Made by a program: the position numbers and the translations under genes. This document shows positions 14,644 to 15,536 of a stretch of 15,536 bases of DNA, in pieces (the stretch's first letter is position 1; every line of letters begins with the position of its first letter). This DNA is from Eubacterium sp. Lineage in GTDB: Bacteria; Bacillota; Clostridia; Lachnospirales; Lachnospiraceae. Under the pieces are notes generated by a model, which saw only the letters and a list, made by a program, of their open reading frames with translations, made no database searches and was not told the DNA's origin. The stretch lies in NCBI GenBank assembly GCA_003486385.1, contig DNFT01000049.1, positions 1 to 15,536 of the forward strand, read 5' to 3'.

Positions 14644-15516
14644 ATGGCATTTTGTGAAAATTGCGGCAGACCGCTTGCTGATGGAGAAATATGTAACTGC
14701 ACACAGAAAGCTGATGGTGGGAATGTCAATCAGAATGTAAGCACGGAGCAGCCGGTTGTGGATGGCGGAAAGAAGAAGGGAAAGAAAGGTCTTGTAATTG
14801 CAGTGCTGGTGCTTATAATCGCTGTTGCAGGAGGTATCACCTTTTTCTTACATAGTGCGAATGCATATAAGAAGCCGATTGACAGTATAGCAGGTGCTAT
14901 AAATAAAAAGACTTCAAGTATAGATTCACTTGCAGCGACAGTACTTCCGGACTTCGCGGCATCGGCATATAAGAAGGCTGTAAAGATTATGAAGACCTCA
15001 GATGATTTTGCCGAGGCGTATGACGAGGCTGAGCAGTCAGTTCAGGAGTTTTATGATGAGCTTGATGACAGCTATGATGATGGCTGGAAGATAAAGTTCG
15101 ACTATGCCGACAAGGAAAAGCTTGAGGCTGATCAGCTTGAAAGTGTTGCTTCAACCTATTCAAGACTGTACACAGCATACTTTGAGTCAGCATGTGAAGA
15201 GATTGCAGACTATGATAAGTATGATTATGAGGACTTAGCAGATTCTCTTGGAATTTCCACATCAAAGGCAAAGGATTTATGTAAGGTAGCTGTTAACCTC
15301 ATGAAGGAATTTAAGGATGTCAAGGTTACAGCAGGCTATACTCTTACAGGAAGAGTTGTTATAAGCGATGGTAGTGATACCCTCTGGAAGTCCGACAAGA
15401 TGACGGTGAAGGTTATCAAGCTTAACGGAAGCTGGATGATTGATTATTTATCTGTTATGGATGACCAGAATATAAGCATCTGGGATTTACAGAGCATACT
15501 TGGAAGTTATTATTAA
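14644..15516 (+). CDS. Zinc-ribbon, single-pass membrane protein
   Basis: A 290-aa protein in three parts. The N-terminus is a short zinc-ribbon-like element with Cys4, Cys7, Cys18 and Cys20 (CENCGRPL...CNC). A low-complexity linker and a lysine-rich stop at about 43-48 precede one membrane helix at about 49-69 (GLVIAVLVLIIAVAGG). The remaining ~220 residues are predicted extracytoplasmic, rich in Asp, Glu, Tyr and Lys, and probably mostly helical with a beta-rich end (VTAGYTLTGRVVISDG). This architecture is common among uncharacterised Clostridia proteins with DUF-type exported domains. The AAGGAGG site at 14631-14637 is the strongest in the window, and a separate promoter is likely, so it is probably not part of the sugar operon. 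No enzymatic motif is seen; a sensing or envelope-stress role would be speculation. Confidence 0.85.
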   Translation: MAFCENCGRPLADGEICNCTQKADGGNVNQNVSTEQPVVDGGKKKGKKGLVIAVLVLIIAVAGGITFFLHSANAYKKPIDSIAGAINKKTSSIDSLAATVLPDFAASAYKKAVKIMKTSDDFAEAYDEAEQSVQEFYDELDDSYDDGWKIKFDYADKEKLEADQLESVASTYSRLYTAYFESACEEIADYDKYDYEDLADSLGISTSKAKDLCKVAVNLMKEFKDVKVTAGYTLTGRVVISDGSDTLWKSDKMTVKVIKLNGSWMIDYLSVMDDQNISIWDLQSILGSYY

Positions 15517-15536
15517 GATGTTGGGGTCAAAACATG

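Noticed and set aside
15517..15536. TTGGGGTCAAAACATG at the right edge as another copy of the left palindrome
   Set aside because: Only the six-base GGGGTC is shared and the matching arm is not present in the window.

Overview
This window looks like a chromosomal surface-polysaccharide locus of a low-to-mid GC Gram-positive anaerobe, most likely a Lachnospiraceae-type Firmicute. The grounds are strong AGGAGG-like ribosome sites, an ATG/TTG start mix, AT-rich spacers, a zinc-ribbon/one-TM protein of a type common in Clostridia, and a nested GGGGTC/GACCCC palindrome. The taxonomy is inference. All convincing genes lie on the + strand.

Layout. Bases 1-48 are a perfect 23-bp inverted repeat cut by the window edge. 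Bases 140-11504 carry a deoxysugar biosynthesis set. It begins with rfbF (glucose-1-phosphate cytidylyltransferase), rfbG (CDP-glucose 4,6-dehydratase) and rfbH (PMP/[2Fe-2S] C3-dehydrase). These are followed by a YerE-like thiamine-diphosphate enzyme, an extended SDR reductase/epimerase, a GtrB/DPM1-like glycosyltransferase, an unrecognised 313-aa protein, a duplicated-domain NDP-hexose 2,3-dehydratase and a Gfo/Idh/MocA 3-ketoreductase. Two polytopic membrane proteins follow: a GT-C-like glycosyltransferase with a soluble C-terminus, and a protein of unknown function with about ten TM segments. A separate transcription unit with its own candidate promoter then encodes a zinc-ribbon membrane protein.

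How the genes may work together. RfbF and RfbG make CDP-4-keto-6-deoxyglucose. The 2,3-dehydratase and 3-ketoreductase would remove the C2 oxygen. RfbH would remove the C3 oxygen, in the SpnO/SpnN/SpnQ order known from forosamine. The YerE-like enzyme would add a two-carbon acetyl unit from pyruvate at C4, and the SDR may reduce it. The parsimonious product is a CDP-linked 2,3,6-trideoxy hexose with a C4 two-carbon branch, a 2-deoxy relative of yersiniose. The GtrB-like enzyme could load it on a polyprenyl phosphate and the GT-C protein could transfer it outside the membrane. This combined pathway is inference; the enzyme family calls are well supported. No reductase partner for RfbH is visible in the window.

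The spacers are also unusual. The 353-bp gap before rfbH holds three successive GGGTA/TACCC inverted repeats and a degenerate 15-nt tandem array. The gap after rfbH holds a degenerate 18-nt tandem array that begins across the rfbH stop codon.
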